NCBI GenBank assembly: GCA_021014325.1
Contig: CM037473.1
Span: 2,494,501 to 2,558,500 of the forward strand
Origin: Plazaster borealis
Lineage: Eukaryota; Echinodermata; Asteroidea; Forcipulatida; Labidiasteridae
DNA: 64,000 bases
Direction of reading: 5' to 3'
The notes beneath the pieces are model-generated. The model did not search any database and was not told the DNA's origin. It saw nothing but the letters and a program-made list of their open reading frames with translations. The position numbers were made by a program, and so were the translations under genes. Numbering within the stretch: the stretch's first letter is position 1; every line of letters starts with the position of its first letter. This document shows, in pieces, positions 63,245-64,000 of the stretch.

Positions 63245-63531
63245 AGGTTCTGTATTTGTTTGGTAATGACTCTGAAAATTAATGGCAATAAAAACTTACT
63301 TGGTAATAAGTACAGTCAGCTTTGGATAGTAAAATGCATTTTGAGAAACTTTTCACTTAGAAGTACTGCGGTTATGGAAAAAGATATCACTTTTTATCCC
63401 AACAAATTTGAATCTGAGAAGCGTTACTACAGAAACGTTTCTAAGATTGTGTATTCCAATTGCAGATTATTCTTCCTGCGTGTACTTAACCGCTCTAGAT
63501 TTTCGGCAATATCTCAAAAACACTACCATAT
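63241..63531 (-). mobile_element. Family F MITE, right end lost
   Basis: TTAA plus AGGTTCTGTATTTGTTTGG at the left and AACCGCTCTAGATTTTCGGC inside. It stops at ACACTACCATATG, where a Q copy begins. Confidence 0.7.
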
Positions 63532-63850
63532 GTTTGAAGAAAGATTATTCATGTTGGCAAAAACAAGAACACTTCTTCAAATATTTACTTAGGTTACACT
63601 GCAGTTTTAGTTTTTTGAAAAGGCTTACAGAAAATGTCATCTAGGACTTTAAATGGGTTTAACAAAACAATTAAAAACATCAAAATCACACAAACCCTCT
63701 GTTTTATAGTGATTGTGATGATTTCTTTAAAGATTATTTCATTATTTGCCATGTCAACAAAACTAAAAAAATAAAATAAAATAAAATAAAATAAAAATGC
63801 CCTCCCCCCTCCCCCCCCCAAAAAAGGATGGCTAACCTTTTTTTTATGTG
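63532..63850 (+). mobile_element. Element Q, copy 2, left end truncated
   Basis: TTTGAAGAAAGATTATTCAT and CCTCTGTTTTATAGTGATTG match 58512-58815. It contains a (TAAAA)n run near 63768-63795 not present in the other copy. Confidence 0.65.
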
Positions 63851-63926
63851 GTATTAACAATATCTTCTTAAAATTAATTCAAGGTGTCTAGGAAAAGACT
63901 GACCAATCTCCAGACATACATGTAGT

Positions 63927-64000
63927 GTTAGCCAGAGGGGTGTCTGGGTGTCTTTTGGACACCCTGTTTTAAATTTGGACACCCTGTTTTATCTGTCATT
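63927..64000 (+). repeat. GTGTTAGCCAGAGGGG repeat, copy 2, cut by window edge
   Basis: GTGTTAGCCAGAGGGGTGTC to ACACCCTGTTTTATCTGTCA, almost identical to 47140-47220. Confidence 0.75.

Noticed and set aside
62926..64000. Search for the missing N-terminal NAA25 exon
   Set aside because: The interval is filled with E, F and Q elements. No minus-strand segment with the expected phase and sequence was found.

Overview
This is a eukaryotic nuclear window, very probably from an echinoderm and most likely a sea star. That placement is an inference. It rests on large introns with GT/AG junctions, tRNA-derived SINEs of the kind common in deuterostome invertebrates, and dense palindromic repeats. The two genes read as animal PTRH2 and NAA25. 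Species cannot be fixed from the sequence alone.

Layout. 1-795 holds a minus-strand open frame whose C-terminal half is a Pro/Gly/Ser-rich minisatellite; its identity is unknown. 784-1215 holds two degraded LINE fragments in opposite orientation. 1600-6300 is intergenic and full of small inverted-repeat elements. PTRH2 (mitochondrial peptidyl-tRNA hydrolase 2) lies on the plus strand from 6336 to 11929 in five coding exons that join into a complete 173-residue protein. 11930-20036 is an intergenic stretch of repeats. From 20037 to 62925 the minus strand carries NAA25 (auxiliary subunit of the NatB N-terminal acetyltransferase). Twenty-one exons join in frame without a break and give the last 886 residues, so PTRH2 and NAA25 are tail to tail. 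The first roughly 100 residues of NAA25 lie beyond the right edge. The NAA25 introns, including one of 13.4 kb, contain most of the mobile DNA.

The repeat landscape is the most distinctive part. Several families of 160-450 bp elements begin TTAAAGG and end CCTTTAA, so a TTAA target duplication can be read at both ends. Some copies sit end to end and share a single TTAA. One copy has landed inside another repeat, whose unoccupied version is also in the window. There are also SINEs of at least three tail types, one of them split by a 424-bp element with terminal inverted repeats. A 110-bp tandem array sits inside an inverted-repeat element, two minisatellites have about 100-bp and 41-bp periods, and a 5'-truncated LINE keeps an open C-terminal frame. 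Apart from one weak plus-strand candidate at 38008, no further host gene is supported.

The two host genes act in general protein homeostasis: release of stalled peptidyl-tRNA and co-translational N-terminal acetylation. Nothing in the sequence shows that they are co-regulated. I did not find a convincing new biological system. The strongest new material is the set of TTAA-flanked element families and their nesting.
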